Shown: positions 27,997-36,680 of the stretch, in pieces
How positions within the stretch are numbered: the first letter of the stretch is position 1
How the letters are laid out: each line of letters begins with the position of its first letter
Assembly (NCBI RefSeq): GCF_023242365.1
Contig: NZ_JALLIX010000003.1
Coordinates: 1 to 64,000, forward strand
Source: Pseudomonas sp. MWU13-2100
Lineage (GTDB): Bacteria > Pseudomonadota > Gammaproteobacteria > Pseudomonadales > Pseudomonadaceae
DNA: 64,000 nucleotides
Direction of reading: 5' to 3'
Program-made: the position numbers and the translations under genes
The notes under the pieces: model-generated
What the model saw: only the letters and a program-made list of their open reading frames with translations
Told to the model about the DNA's origin: nothing
The model's database searches: none

Positions 27997-29425
27997 CCCG
28001 CAGCCCGCCGTCGCGCAGGTTTTGCAAGCTCACTTCGCCGCCATGGCTGTGGGCGATATTGCGCGCAATGCCCAGCCCCAGGCCGTAGCCCTGTTGCTGG
28101 CCGGACAAGCGAAAATGCGGTTCGAACACCTGCTCCAGACGTTGCTCGGGCACCCCCGGGCCCTCGTCGTCGACATGCAGCACAAAGGCCTCCTCGTCGT
28201 CTTCGATGTGCAGGTGGGCCTTGTCACCATATTTGAGGGCGTTGTCGATCAGGTTGCCCATGCAGCGCCGCAGCGCCAGTGGCTTGCCGGGAAAGGCCGA
28301 GTGGGCGCGCCCCTCCAGCGTGACCCGACCGTTGCCGTTGGGCGGCAGGTAGGGTTCGATCAGGCAATCGAGGGCGTGGTTGAGGTCCACCGGCTCGATG
28401 TTCTCGTGGATATCGGTGTCCTTCACGCATTGCAGCGCGCCCTTGACCAGCATTTCCAGCTCGTCGAGGTCGCGACCGAACTTGTGCTGCAGTTTCTCGT
28501 CCTCCAGCAACTCGACCCGCAGGCGCAGGCGGGTGATGGGCGTGCGCAGATCGTGGGAAATCGCGCTGAACAACTGGCTGCGCTCGGTCAGGTAGCGGCT
28601 GATACGCTCACGCATGGCGTTGAACGCCCGCCCCACCTCCACCACTTCGCTGCCACCGCCCTCGGCCACCGGCCGTACCTGCGCATCCCCCAGGGACATG
28701 TCCCGCGCCGCCCGCGCCAGGCGTTTGAGCGGTCGGCTCTGCCAGTGCACCAGCAGGCCGATGAACAACAGCAGAAAGCTGCTGGTGAGGACGATAAACC
28801 ACACCTGCTGGGACGGCAGGCCTTCCTCTTCCAGGCTGGTGTAAGGCTCCGGCAGCAGGGAGGCGATGTACAGCCATTCGCCGGGGGACATCTGGATCTG
28901 CGTCACCAGCACCGGCGGATTGACCGGCTCCAGGGTCAGCGCGTAGTGGGCCCAGGAGCGCGGCAGCTCGTCGAGCTTCAGGCCGCCGTTGAAGATCCGC
29001 AGGTCGTCGGGGCTGACGAATTGCACCGAGATATCCACCTCGTTGCCCAGGGCCTGGCGCAAGACCTCGTGCACGGCGTCGAGCACCGCGGTCTTGCGCG
29101 GCGTAGCCGGCAACAGGCGCATATCCAGGGGTTTGTCATTGAGGGTCACGACAAACCGCGTGCCGCCCATGCTGCGCAATTGATCGAGCACCAGCGGGCG
29201 GTAGGCCAGCGGCAGCGAGCGCAGGTAGCTGACACTGGCGGTCATCGAGTGCGCCAGGCTGCGGGCGCTGGTGACCAGGCCTTCGAGCTGCGTCGCGCGC
29301 AACTGCGAGAGCCAGATCACACTGGACAACGTCTGGGCGATCAACACCGCCAGCAGGGTCAGCAGCAACATGCGGCCCAGCAGCGAGCGCGGAACCGGCA
29401 GGCGCCGGCGCAGTTCAGAGAGCAT
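27965..29425 (-). CDS. gtrS: Sensor histidine kinase GtrS (GltS) of the glucose two-component system
   Basis: A 486-residue membrane kinase. Two membrane segments (about residues 15-37 and 165-185) flank a periplasmic sensor domain. HAMP follows, then the phospho-acceptor AISHDLRTPITRLRLRVELL (His near residue 286), the N box NLIDNALKYG and the G boxes DEGPGVP and GYGLGLGIA. In P. aeruginosa GtrS senses 2-ketogluconate and 6-phosphogluconate and phosphorylates GltR. Its start overlaps gltR by 11 bp. Confidence 0.93.
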   Translation of the reverse strand: MLSELRRRLPVPRSLLGRMLLLTLLAVLIAQTLSSVIWLSQLRATQLEGLVTSARSLAHSMTASVSYLRSLPLAYRPLVLDQLRSMGGTRFVVTLNDKPLDMRLLPATPRKTAVLDAVHEVLRQALGNEVDISVQFVSPDDLRIFNGGLKLDELPRSWAHYALTLEPVNPPVLVTQIQMSPGEWLYIASLLPEPYTSLEEEGLPSQQVWFIVLTSSFLLLFIGLLVHWQSRPLKRLARAARDMSLGDAQVRPVAEGGGSEVVEVGRAFNAMRERISRYLTERSQLFSAISHDLRTPITRLRLRVELLEDEKLQHKFGRDLDELEMLVKGALQCVKDTDIHENIEPVDLNHALDCLIEPYLPPNGNGRVTLEGRAHSAFPGKPLALRRCMGNLIDNALKYGDKAHLHIEDDEEAFVLHVDDEGPGVPEQRLEQVFEPHFRLSGQQQGYGLGLGIARNIAHSHGGEVSLQNLRDGGLRVTLYLPRNAD

Positions 29426-30146
29426 TGGCCGCAGTGACGTTGGCCGCCAACTGATAGCCGCTGCCGCGCACGGTGCGAATCAGCCGCGGCGGTTTTTCGG
29501 TGTCGCGAAGGCGTTGGCGCAAGCGGCTGACCGCCATGTCGACGATCCGGTCCAGGGGCATCAGGTCGCGCCCACGGGTGGCGTTGCCGATGGTGTCGCG
29601 GTCGAGGATTTCCTGGGGGTGATCGAGGAACAGCTTGAGCAGGGCGAAGTCGGCGCCGGAGAGAATCACTTCTTCGCCGTCGGTGTGGAACAATCGGTGA
29701 CTGACGGTATCCAGGCGCCAGTCGTCGAAGGCCAGGACCTCGCTGCCGTTGCGCTCCTGGCCGAACTGGGCACGGCGCAACAGGGCCTTGATCCGCGCCT
29801 GCAGTTCCCGTGGGCTGAAGGGTTTTCCCAGGTAATCGTCGGCGCCCAACTCCAGGCCGATGACCCGATCGGCCTCGTCGGAGCTGGCGGTGAGCATGAT
29901 AATCGGCACCTGGGCCTGGCGCGGATGCTGGCGTACCCAGCGGCAGAGACTGAAGCCGTCTTCGTCGGGCAGCATGACGTCGAGGATCACCAGATCGCTG
30001 TGGGCATCGTTGAGGGCCTGGCGAAAGCCGGCGCCATCGCCGACGGTACGCACCTGGAAACCGGCACGGCTGAGGTAGGTGTCCAGCAATTCGCGGATTT
30101 CCTGATCGTCGTCGACCAGGAGAATGGACTTACTGAATACGCTCAC
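29415..30146 (-). CDS. gltR: Response regulator GltR
   Basis: A 243-residue OmpR/PhoB-type regulator. The receiver domain has its phospho-acceptor Asp in SDLVILDVMLPDEDG (about residue 56) and a conserved Lys in DDYLGKPFSP. The winged-helix domain covers 140-235 (DRIVDMAVSRLRQRL, RTVRGSGYQLA). It activates glucose uptake genes in P. putida and P. aeruginosa. It is separated from glk by a 318-bp gap containing a REP doublet and probably has its own promoter. Confidence 0.93.
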   Translation of the reverse strand: MSVFSKSILLVDDDQEIRELLDTYLSRAGFQVRTVGDGAGFRQALNDAHSDLVILDVMLPDEDGFSLCRWVRQHPRQAQVPIIMLTASSDEADRVIGLELGADDYLGKPFSPRELQARIKALLRRAQFGQERNGSEVLAFDDWRLDTVSHRLFHTDGEEVILSGADFALLKLFLDHPQEILDRDTIGNATRGRDLMPLDRIVDMAVSRLRQRLRDTEKPPRLIRTVRGSGYQLAANVTAANAL

Positions 30147-30287
30147 GGAAATCGTCCTTGTTGTTGTGGGGAGGACTGAAATGCGGATTATGCCTTAATC
30201 GATTAAGCCGTGAAGCAGTGTTGCCCGGGTGAATACCTTTGCGGACAAGCCCATGAATACCAGCCAGTATCAAGTCTGGCCAAGATC

Positions 30288-30434
30288 TGTGGCGAGCGGG
30301 CTTGCCCGCGCTGGGGTGCGAAGCGCCCCTAAAACCGGTAATCGCGGTGTATCAGGTAGACCGTGGTGCCTGGTTTTACGGCTGCTTCGCAGCCGAGCGC
30401 GGCGGTGCGGCGTTCCGACAAGCCCGCTCGCCAC
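30288..30434. repeat. REP doublet in the glk-gltR gap
   Basis: A forward core (TGTGGCGAGCGGGCTTGCCC) at 30288-30307 pairs with an inverted core ending at 30434. The interior has GGTGCGAAGCGCCCC and GGCTGCTTCGCAGCC hairpins. Nothing else was recognised in the 30147-30464 gap apart from the probable gltR promoter region. Confidence 0.88.
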
Positions 30435-30464
30435 AATGAAAATTGCGTCTACCTGAAGCCTTAC

Positions 30465-31442
30465 TCAACCCGCCGACACCGGGGTGTGCCCGAAAGCCTG
30501 CTGCAACGCCACCCCCGCGCCAATCAGCCCGGAATACGGGGCTGTCACCAGCCATACCGGGATGCCCTTGAAGTAATCGCTCATGCAGCCTTTGTCGGCG
30601 AAGCTCCTGGCAAAACCGCTGTTGATGAAAAAGTCGGCAAACCGTGGGATCACCCCACCGACGATATACACCCCACCGCGCGCGCCCGTGGTCAGGACGT
30701 TATTACCCGCCACCCGACCCAGCCAGCAACTGAACTGCTCCAGCACTTCCCGGGCAATCGGATCACCGGCCAGGCCGGCCGCGGTGATCGATTCCGGGGT
30801 TTCCAGTACCGGCACATGCCCGTCCACCGCGCAGATCGCCCGGTAGACCCGTGGCAAGCCGCCGCCGCTCAAGGCGGTCTCGGCGCTGACATGGCCGATT
30901 TCGCTGTGGATATGCTGCCAGAGCTGGGTTTCACGCAGGCTGCTCAGGGGCAGGTCGACATGCCCACCCTCCCCCGGCAAGGCCATGAAGTGCTGCTCGC
31001 CCAGGGGCAACAAAGTGCCCACCCCAAGCCCGGTGCCGGGACCGATCACCACCGCCGGGCGCAACGGCTCCGGCGTGCCTTCACAGACCACGCGGTAATC
31101 ACCCGGCTCGAGCCGGGTCATGCCCAGGGCCATGGCGGAAAAGTCGTTGACCAGCAACAGCTCGTCGACTTGCAAGGTCTCACAGAACGCCCGGCGGCTC
31201 AGCCGCCAGTGGTTATTGGTGAAACGAAACTCGTCGCCGCCCACCGGACCGGCCACCGACAGGCACACCGCGCCGACCGATCCCAACGCCAGACCCAGGC
31301 CGTCGAGGTAGACCTTGATGGCCTCCTCGGGGCTGGCGTGATCGACGGTCGCCAGGACCTTCACCGAATCCAGGGCATTGTCCTTCCACAGCGCAAACCG
31401 CGCATTGGTCCCGCCGATGTCGCCTACCAACGCCAACTTCAT
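30465..31442 (-). CDS. glk: Glucokinase
   Basis: A 325-residue ROK-independent (E. coli Glk-type) kinase that phosphorylates glucose at C6. The ATP loop is [14 protein letters not shown] (residues 5-18), the glucose site has [12 protein letters not shown] with its catalytic Asp, and the second phosphate motif is [12 protein letters not shown]. The ATG overlaps the edd stop as ATGA, so translation is coupled to edd. Confidence 0.95.
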   Translation of the reverse strand: MKLALVGDIGGTNARFALWKDNALDSVKVLATVDHASPEEAIKVYLDGLGLALGSVGAVCLSVAGPVGGDEFRFTNNHWRLSRRAFCETLQVDELLLVNDFSAMALGMTRLEPGDYRVVCEGTPEPLRPAVVIGPGTGLGVGTLLPLGEQHFMALPGEGGHVDLPLSSLRETQLWQHIHSEIGHVSAETALSGGGLPRVYRAICAVDGHVPVLETPESITAAGLAGDPIAREVLEQFSCWLGRVAGNNVLTTGARGGVYIVGGVIPRFADFFINSGFARSFADKGCMSDYFKGIPVWLVTAPYSGLIGAGVALQQAFGHTPVSAG

Positions 31443-33265
31443 TCAAGGTGCTCCAGGGCCGAAGTGAACGCGCTGGCGCCCTGCTCCGCCGAGCTGAAGG
31501 CCATGCGCATGAAGCCGAAGAGTTCACGGCCACAGCCGATATTATTACCCAACGAGCCGACCGCAGGCGTGCGCGCGGCGAATTCGGCATCGTCCACCAG
31601 CACCCGCAAGGTGCCGTTGACCCCGTCCACGCGAATCACGTCGCCATCGCGGACCCGCGCCAGCGCACCACCGACATGGGCTTCAGGGCAGACATGAATG
31701 GCCGCCGGGATCTTGCCCGAGGCCCCGGACATCCGACCGTCGGTGACCAGCGCGACTTTGAAGCCGCGGTCCTGCAACACGCCGAGGAACGGAGTCATCT
31801 TGTGCAATTCCGGCATGCCGTTGGAACGCGGCCCCTGGAAGCGCATCACCGCGACGAAATCCTTCTCCAGCAAACCGGCCTTGAATGCGTCGGCCAGGTC
31901 CTGCTGGTCCTCGAACACCACTGCCGGCGCTTCGACGACCTGGTGTTCCAGGGCCACGGCGGAGACTTTCATCACACCGCGTCCGAGGTTGCCTTCCATC
32001 ACCCGCAGACCGCCTTCTGGAGAGAAGGCACGGGCCACGGGGCGCAGGATGGTTTCATCGAGACTTTCGATCGGGCCGTCGCGCCACACCAGTTCGCCAT
32101 CCTGCAGGAACGGCTCCTGGGTGTAACGGCTCAGGCCGTGGCCGGCGACGGTATTCACGTTTTCGTGCAACAGGCCGGCTTCGAGCAGTTCGCGGATCAG
32201 GAAGGCCATGCCGCCCGCCGCCTGGAAGTGGTTGATATCGGCCTTGCCGTTCGGATAAACGTGGGACAGGGTCGGCACCACCTCGGAGAGGTCGGCCATG
32301 TCCTGCCAGGTCAGCTGGATACCCGCCGCCTGGGCAATCGCCGGCATGTGCAGGGTGTGGTTGGTCGAGCCGCCGGTGGCGTGCAGCGCGACGATGGAGT
32401 TGACCAGCGAACGCTCGTCTACAATCTCACCCAAGGGCATGAAGCTGCCGCTCTGTTTGGTCAGGCGGGTGATCTGGTGCGCCGCTTCGCGGGTCAGGGC
32501 ATCGCGCAGCGGGGTATTCGGGTTGACGAAGGAGGAGCCCGGCAAGTGCAGGCCCATGACTTCCATCAGCAACTGGTTGGTGTTGGCGGTGCCGTAGAAG
32601 GTGCAGGTGCCGGGGCTGTGGTAGGACTTCATCTCCGACTCCAGCAGCTCCTCGCGGCTGGCCTTGCCTTCGGCGTAACGCTGGCGCACGTCGGCTTTTT
32701 CCTTGTTGGAAATCCCCGAGACCATCGGCCCGCCGGGGACGAAGATGGTCGGCAGGTGACCGAAGCGCAAGGCGCCCATCAACAGGCCGGGCACGATCTT
32801 GTCGCAGATGCCGAGCATCATCGCCGCGTCGAACATGTTGTGGGACAAGGCCACGGCGGTGGACAGCGCGATCACTTCGCGGCTGGCGATGCCCAGCTCC
32901 ATACCCGGCTCACCCTGGGTCACGCCATCGCACATGGCCGGCACGCCACCGGCGAACTGACCGACCGAGCCGATCTCGCGCAGGGCCTGCTTGATCTGTT
33001 GCGGGTAGGTTTCGTAAGGCTGGTGCGCGGAGAGCATGTCGTTATAGGACGACACGATCGCCACGTTGGCGGCGTTCATCAGCCGCAGGCTCTGCTTGTC
33101 GTCGGTGCCGCAGCCGGCCACGCCGTGGGCGAAGTTCGCGCATTGCAGCTTGCCGCGCATCGGGCCGTCACTGGCGGCACCGCGAATCAGTGCCAGATAC
33201 GCCTGGCGAGTGGCGTGGCTGCGGGCGACAAGCCGTTCGGTGACCTCAAGAACGCGGGGATGCAT
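31439..33265 (-). CDS. edd: 6-phosphogluconate dehydratase
   Basis: A 608-residue dehydratase of the IlvD/Edd family that forms KDPG from 6-phosphogluconate. Cys residues for the iron-sulfur cluster are in the [27 protein letters not shown] and GICDKIVPG regions. The signature [13 protein letters not shown] and the C-terminal [18 protein letters not shown] are also present. It heads the edd-glk-gltR-gtrS run and is divergent from gap across a gap with two HexR-like boxes. Confidence 0.96.
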   Translation of the reverse strand: MHPRVLEVTERLVARSHATRQAYLALIRGAASDGPMRGKLQCANFAHGVAGCGTDDKQSLRLMNAANVAIVSSYNDMLSAHQPYETYPQQIKQALREIGSVGQFAGGVPAMCDGVTQGEPGMELGIASREVIALSTAVALSHNMFDAAMMLGICDKIVPGLLMGALRFGHLPTIFVPGGPMVSGISNKEKADVRQRYAEGKASREELLESEMKSYHSPGTCTFYGTANTNQLLMEVMGLHLPGSSFVNPNTPLRDALTREAAHQITRLTKQSGSFMPLGEIVDERSLVNSIVALHATGGSTNHTLHMPAIAQAAGIQLTWQDMADLSEVVPTLSHVYPNGKADINHFQAAGGMAFLIRELLEAGLLHENVNTVAGHGLSRYTQEPFLQDGELVWRDGPIESLDETILRPVARAFSPEGGLRVMEGNLGRGVMKVSAVALEHQVVEAPAVVFEDQQDLADAFKAGLLEKDFVAVMRFQGPRSNGMPELHKMTPFLGVLQDRGFKVALVTDGRMSGASGKIPAAIHVCPEAHVGGALARVRDGDVIRVDGVNGTLRVLVDDAEFAARTPAVGSLGNNIGCGRELFGFMRMAFSSAEQGASAFTSALEHLE

Positions 33266-33374
33266 GTGTAGAACTCCAGGCTAACGGATGTGGCGACCTG
33301 TGGTTCCAAGCTGACCGAAAGCCTCGTGTGACGGGGCTTTTCAATCATCCAGACCCGTTGATTCAGGTCACTCG

Positions 33375-33389
33375 TTGTAGATAAAACAA
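33375..33389. promoter_or_regulatory. HexR-like box 1 in the edd-gap gap
   Basis: TTGTAGATAAAACAA matches TTGT-N7-ACAA, the operator form reported for Pseudomonas HexR, without a mismatch. It lies on the edd-proximal side of the gap. Confidence 0.65.
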
Positions 33390-33436
33390 AATATTGCCAC
33401 TAAAAAGGCTTGTTTTCTATTTTTATGCGAATAATC

Positions 33437-33451
33437 TTGTAATTCCAACAA
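33437..33451. promoter_or_regulatory. HexR-like box 2 in the edd-gap gap
   Basis: TTGTAATTCCAACAA again matches TTGT-N7-ACAA without a mismatch, 62 bp from box 1 and on the gap-proximal side. Its right half overlaps AACAACAA (33447-33454), an Hfq/Crc-type motif that would lie in the gap leader. Confidence 0.6.
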
Positions 33452-33477
33452 CAAATCTATGGAAGGCGCGTCCCTAA

Positions 33478-34479
33478 ATGACTCTACGAATCGCAATCAA
33501 CGGTTTTGGCCGCATCGGCCGCAACGTCCTGCGTGCACTCTATACCCAAGGTTACCGCCAGGACCTGCAGGTCGTCGCCATCAACGACCTGGGCGACAGC
33601 GCCATCAATGCTCACCTGCTCAAGTTCGACACGGTTCACGGCACCTTCGATGCCAGCGTAGAACATGACAATGAAAGCCTGACCGTCAACGGTGACCGTA
33701 TCTCGGTCAGCGCGATCCGCAATCCGGCCGAACTGCCCTGGGCCGCCGAGAAGATCGACGTGGTGTTCGAATGCACCGGTCTGTTCACCGACCGTGCCAA
33801 GGCTGCCGCGCACCTGACTGCCGGCGCCCGCAAAGTCATTATTTCCGCACCGGCCAAAGGCGCCGATGCCACCGTGGTGTACGGGGTCAACCATGACATC
33901 CTGCGCCAATCGCACCAGATCATTTCCAACGCGTCGTGCACCACCAACTGCCTGGCCCCGGTGGCCCAGGTGCTGCACCGCGAACTGGGCATCGAAAGTG
34001 GCCTGATGACCACCATCCACGCCTACACCAACGACCAGAACCTGACCGACGTCTACCACACCGACCCGTACCGCGCGCGCTCGGCGACCCAGAACATGAT
34101 CCCGAGCAAGACCGGCGCCGCCGAAGCCGTGGGCCTGGTGCTGCCGGAACTGGCGGGCAAGCTGACCGGCATGGCCGTACGTGTGCCGGTGATCAACGTG
34201 TCCCTGGTGGACCTGACCGTGCAACTCAAGCGCGAGGCCACGGCTGAAGAAGTCAACGCCCTGCTCAAGGAAGCCAGCCAGCATTCGAAGATCCTGGGTT
34301 ACAACACCCTGCCGCTGGTTTCCAGCGACTTCAACCACAACCCGCTGTCGTCGATCTTCGACGCCAACCACACCAAGGCCAGCGGCAAGCTGCTCAAGGT
34401 CCTGGCCTGGTACGACAACGAGTGGGGTTTCTCCAACCGCATGCTGGATAACTGCCTGGCGCTGTGCAACGCCGAATAA
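33478..34479 (+). CDS. gap: Glyceraldehyde-3-phosphate dehydrogenase, type I
   Basis: A 333-residue NAD-linked GAPDH that handles the triose phosphate released by Eda. The start [13 protein letters not shown] is the dinucleotide loop, and the active-site Cys and flanks read [11 protein letters not shown] near residues 154-164. The C-terminal [12 protein letters not shown] is typical. GGAAGG lies 11 bases before the ATG. It is divergent from edd and controlled with it by HexR in related species. Confidence 0.96.
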   Translation: MTLRIAINGFGRIGRNVLRALYTQGYRQDLQVVAINDLGDSAINAHLLKFDTVHGTFDASVEHDNESLTVNGDRISVSAIRNPAELPWAAEKIDVVFECTGLFTDRAKAAAHLTAGARKVIISAPAKGADATVVYGVNHDILRQSHQIISNASCTTNCLAPVAQVLHRELGIESGLMTTIHAYTNDQNLTDVYHTDPYRARSATQNMIPSKTGAAEAVGLVLPELAGKLTGMAVRVPVINVSLVDLTVQLKREATAEEVNALLKEASQHSKILGYNTLPLVSSDFNHNPLSSIFDANHTKASGKLLKVLAWYDNEWGFSNRMLDNCLALCNAE

Positions 34480-34514
34480 ATGCGGAACGAGGAACAGGTG
34501 TGGAGCAGGAACCG

Positions 34515-34979
34515 ATGATAGGGATCAGCTTTACCCAGGCCACCATGGCGGCGCGCAAGCGCATCGCCCTGGTGGCCCATGACCATTGCAAAGTGTTCTT
34601 GCTGGACTGGGCCGAACGCCAGAAAGACCGCCTGGCCCAGCATGAGCTGGTGGCCACGGGCACCACGGGGTTGTTGCTGAACAAGCGCCTAGGCCTGCCG
34701 GTGGAAAGCATGATCAGCGGCCCGTTGGGCGGCGACCAGCAATTGGGCGCCCGCATCGCCGAGCAGCGAGTGGACATACTGGTGTTCTTCTGGGACCCGT
34801 TCGAACCGCAGCCCCATGACCCGGATATCAAGGCATTGCTGCGGGTCGCGGCGGTGTGGAACATTCCCGTGGCCTGCAACGAATGCACCGCCGACTACCT
34901 GCTCAGCAGCCCGATGATGGAACAGGCGCATGAGTATCGGGTGCCGGATTATGAGGCGTATCTGGCGGCACGGCGTTAA
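34515..34979 (+). CDS. mgsA: Methylglyoxal synthase
   Basis: A 154-residue enzyme that turns dihydroxyacetone phosphate into methylglyoxal and phosphate. Phosphate-site motifs are AHDHCK (residues 21-26) and ATGTTG (47-52); the catalytic Asp is in GPLGGDQQ (Asp74), and FFWDPFEPQPHDPD follows. These match E. coli MgsA closely. The ATG at 34515 has an AGGA site. It starts 35 bp after gap and is probably co-transcribed, which would let HexR also govern this overflow route. Confidence 0.94.
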   Translation: MIGISFTQATMAARKRIALVAHDHCKVFLLDWAERQKDRLAQHELVATGTTGLLLNKRLGLPVESMISGPLGGDQQLGARIAEQRVDILVFFWDPFEPQPHDPDIKALLRVAAVWNIPVACNECTADYLLSSPMMEQAHEYRVPDYEAYLAARR

Positions 34980-35009
34980 CGTCGGTCAGCCATGCTGAAC
35001 ACAATCTCC

Positions 35010-35064
35010 TGTAGGAGCTGGCTTGCCAGCGATAGCGGCGGTGAATGTGACATTGCCATCGCTA
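35010..35064. repeat. Partial REP (GTAGGAGCTGGCTTGCC family)
   Basis: A good left arm TGTAGGAGCTGGCTTGCC is followed by a truncated right arm (CATCGCTA). It lies after mgsA. Confidence 0.7.
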
Positions 35065-35185
35065 CGTCAGCGCTTTTTACCGTTGACGGGGCCTTCGCTT
35101 ATCCATAGGATTTGCTCCATTATCCACCCGGACAGGGCTCAAATGCTGCAAGCATTGATTTCGCCGGGGGACATACGAAATGTTG

Positions 35186-35211
35186 AAAGCCCACCTCTGG
35201 TGGGCTTTTTT
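35186..35211 (+). terminator. Rho-independent terminator upstream of the nucleotidyltransferase gene
   Basis: Ten-base arms (AAAGCCCACC at 35186-35195 and its complement at 35199-35208), loop TCT, then six T residues. The sequence GAAAGCCCACCT at its left edge recurs at 35560-35571, just after the next gene. Confidence 0.85.
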
Positions 35212-35270
35212 CGTTTTGGCCTATCGGTTTCAGTCGAATGAAGGGCTGCCCAGCAAAGGTGATGCTGACC

Positions 35271-35561
35271 ATGAGACCATCTGTAGCACTCGATATGAAA
35301 CGCAGTGCGGTACGCGAAGCGATGAGTCGTTTCCACATATCGAATCCCCGTATTTTTGGCTCAGTGCTGCACGGCACTGACCAGGAAGGTAGCGACCTTG
35401 ATCTGCTGGTCGACGCCCCGCCCGGCACGACGTTATTCGATCTGGGCGGGCTGCAAGATGAGCTGGAATCGCTGCTTGGTATCCACGTCGATCTGCTGAC
35501 CCCAGCCGATCTGCCACCGAAGTTTCGAGCCAAGGTGCTCGCAGAAGCTCAGCCACTATGA
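35271..35561 (+). CDS. MntA-type nucleotidyltransferase antitoxin, apparently orphan
   Basis: A 96-residue minimal nucleotidyltransferase. The pol-beta signature is FGSVLHGTDQEGSDLDLLVD (about residues 24-43), with the GS and two metal-binding Asp residues intact. Such proteins are antitoxins that AMPylate HepT-type RNase toxins and are usually followed by hepT. Here the stop overlaps an ATG as ATGA, the classic junction, but that frame ends after five codons. I chose ATG 35271; ATG 35262 and 35238 are alternatives. No toxin gene is visible, so it is an orphan remnant or works elsewhere. Confidence 0.8.
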   Translation: MRPSVALDMKRSAVREAMSRFHISNPRIFGSVLHGTDQEGSDLDLLVDAPPGTTLFDLGGLQDELESLLGIHVDLLTPADLPPKFRAKVLAEAQPL

Positions 35562-35575
35562 AAGCCCACCTTTGA
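35558..35575 (+). pseudogene. Vestigial start of a lost HepT-type toxin gene
   Basis: The ATG at 35558 overlaps the antitoxin stop, as hepT starts usually do, but reads only MKAHL before a TGA. The next 280 bp hold only a REP doublet. I infer deletion of the toxin body, perhaps between 12-bp direct repeats (35185-35196 and 35560-35571). Confidence 0.35.
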
Positions 35576-35620
35576 CGCAATGCCGCTCACTTAAGAATGA
35601 TCTCAAGCCTGGTCTAGTTT

Positions 35621-35772
35621 TGTGGCGAGCGGGCTTGCCCGCGCTCGGCTGCGAAGCAGTCGTAAAACCTCCCGGCCACCTCGGTCTACCTGATGCACCG
35701 GATTCGCCGGTTTTAGGGCCGCTTCGCGCCCCAGAGCGGCGGTGCGGCGTTCCGACAAGCCCGCTCGCCACA
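35621..35772. repeat. REP doublet
   Basis: Forward core TGTGGCGAGCGGGCTTGCCC at 35621-35640 and inverted core ending at 35772, with GGCTGCGAAGCAGTC and GGGCCGCTTCGCGCC inside. It fills most of the gap between the antitoxin and DUF6124 genes. Confidence 0.88.
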
Positions 35773-35841
35773 AGACAGTGTTCGACCTCACCTCTTGGGT
35801 GAACAACATTGCGCCTTTGCGGGCTTTTCCATTTTCGCCTA

Positions 35842-36267
35842 TCAACTCTCCGATGTAGGCGAGGCGGAATCAGATGCGCGCGAACCGTCCAGCAACGCGT
35901 CCACCACCGCACGCGCCACTTCCACCGAATGCAGCATGCCCCAGAACAACGCCCGCTCGACGGGGTTGGTATGCAGGCTGATTTCGTCGCCGTTGAGTTC
36001 CGCCGTTTCGAGCAGATTGGAAACGTAGGTCAGCGCGTCCTGGGCGTTGATGCCTGGTTGGATGGCAAATAACGTGGGCTTGTACGGGGCTTCGGGGATG
36101 ACGGGTTTGGAGCAGGTGAACGCGAGGGTATCGAGCAAACGAGGCGTATCTTCCGGGGTCGGCTCAGTTGAAGGCTCATCAGAGACTTTACGCAGATACA
36201 TCGCCCTGTCAGCCATGCTGAGAGCATTGCGAACGGTCGGCGGATCGGGGGTGATCTTCTTGGTCAT
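35842..36267 (-). CDS. DUF6124 (DUF3077-like) family protein
   Basis: A 141-residue soluble protein starting MTKKITPDPPTVRNALSMAD. The C-terminal half (GINAQDALTYVSNLLETAEL, then ERALFWGMLHSVEVARAVVD) is the conserved helical part of a family that is multi-copy in P. fluorescens-group genomes. Its function is unknown. The ATG at 36267 has an AAGGAG site. The leader is unusually long and rich in hairpins (see the separate entry). Confidence 0.85.
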   Translation of the reverse strand: MTKKITPDPPTVRNALSMADRAMYLRKVSDEPSTEPTPEDTPRLLDTLAFTCSKPVIPEAPYKPTLFAIQPGINAQDALTYVSNLLETAELNGDEISLHTNPVERALFWGMLHSVEVARAVVDALLDGSRASDSASPTSES

Positions 36268-36495
36268 GGTGAAACTCCTTTGCTGGGTTAGGAGCTCGTC
36301 ATCCACGCTGCAAAACGAAAGGTGGCGAGCCGTACACAGGTTTGCAGACCGGAGCAAAGGAACCGGCAGGCCGAAGCCTCCTGCGCACAGCCCGCCATGA
36401 AGCGAGCACAAAAATACCGCTTTCGCGGCGCTGTGCGCCTTTGCTGAGACGGGCTGCAAAACCCATATCGCTGAATTTGCAGCGACAGCCCAACT
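36268..36495 (-). ncRNA. Hairpin-rich leader of the DUF6124 gene (candidate structured RNA)
   Basis: On the minus strand the leader contains, in order, a two-level stem (GGGCTG/CAGCCC at 36451-36456 and 36486-36491 enclosing CGCTG/CAGCG), the stem GGCGCACAGCGCC (36427-36439), CCGCGAAAGCGG with a GAAA tetraloop (36417-36428) and GCAGGAGGCTTCGGCCTGC with a central TTCG (36366-36384). The second and third share two bases, so they may be alternative. I recall similar leaders before other DUF6124 genes, but this was not checked. It could be a cis-regulatory RNA. Confidence 0.4.
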
Positions 36496-36621
36496 TAGCG
36501 TTCACCTCTTGCGCGCGCAATATTCTCCCACGCCCGAAGCTCGTAGGAAATGTTAGATATTTTCGAAGTCCATTTGGCCTTTCTGTAGGTGCGATGCACC
36601 GACGGCGAAATACATTAGGAC

Positions 36622-36653
36622 TTGACCTGCAAGGTAGATGATAAGCATTATCA
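36622..36653 (+). promoter_or_regulatory. Fur box overlapping the promoter of the heme-uptake sigma gene
   Basis: TGATAAGCATTATCA at 36639-36653 fits the 7-1-7 Fur model TGATAAT-N-ATTATCA with one mismatch in the arms. A TTGACC -35-like hexamer is at 36622-36627 and CATTAT at 36646-36651 could be the -10. Iron repression of the sigma factor gene is therefore expected. Confidence 0.75.
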
Positions 36654-36680
36654 TTCGCTTGCAATCGGTCCGGTGCTTCC

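Noticed and set aside
35100-35185. A possible tRNA fragment near CGCCGGGGGACATACGAAAT
   Set aside because: No cloverleaf could be folded, and there is no acceptor stem or CCA end.
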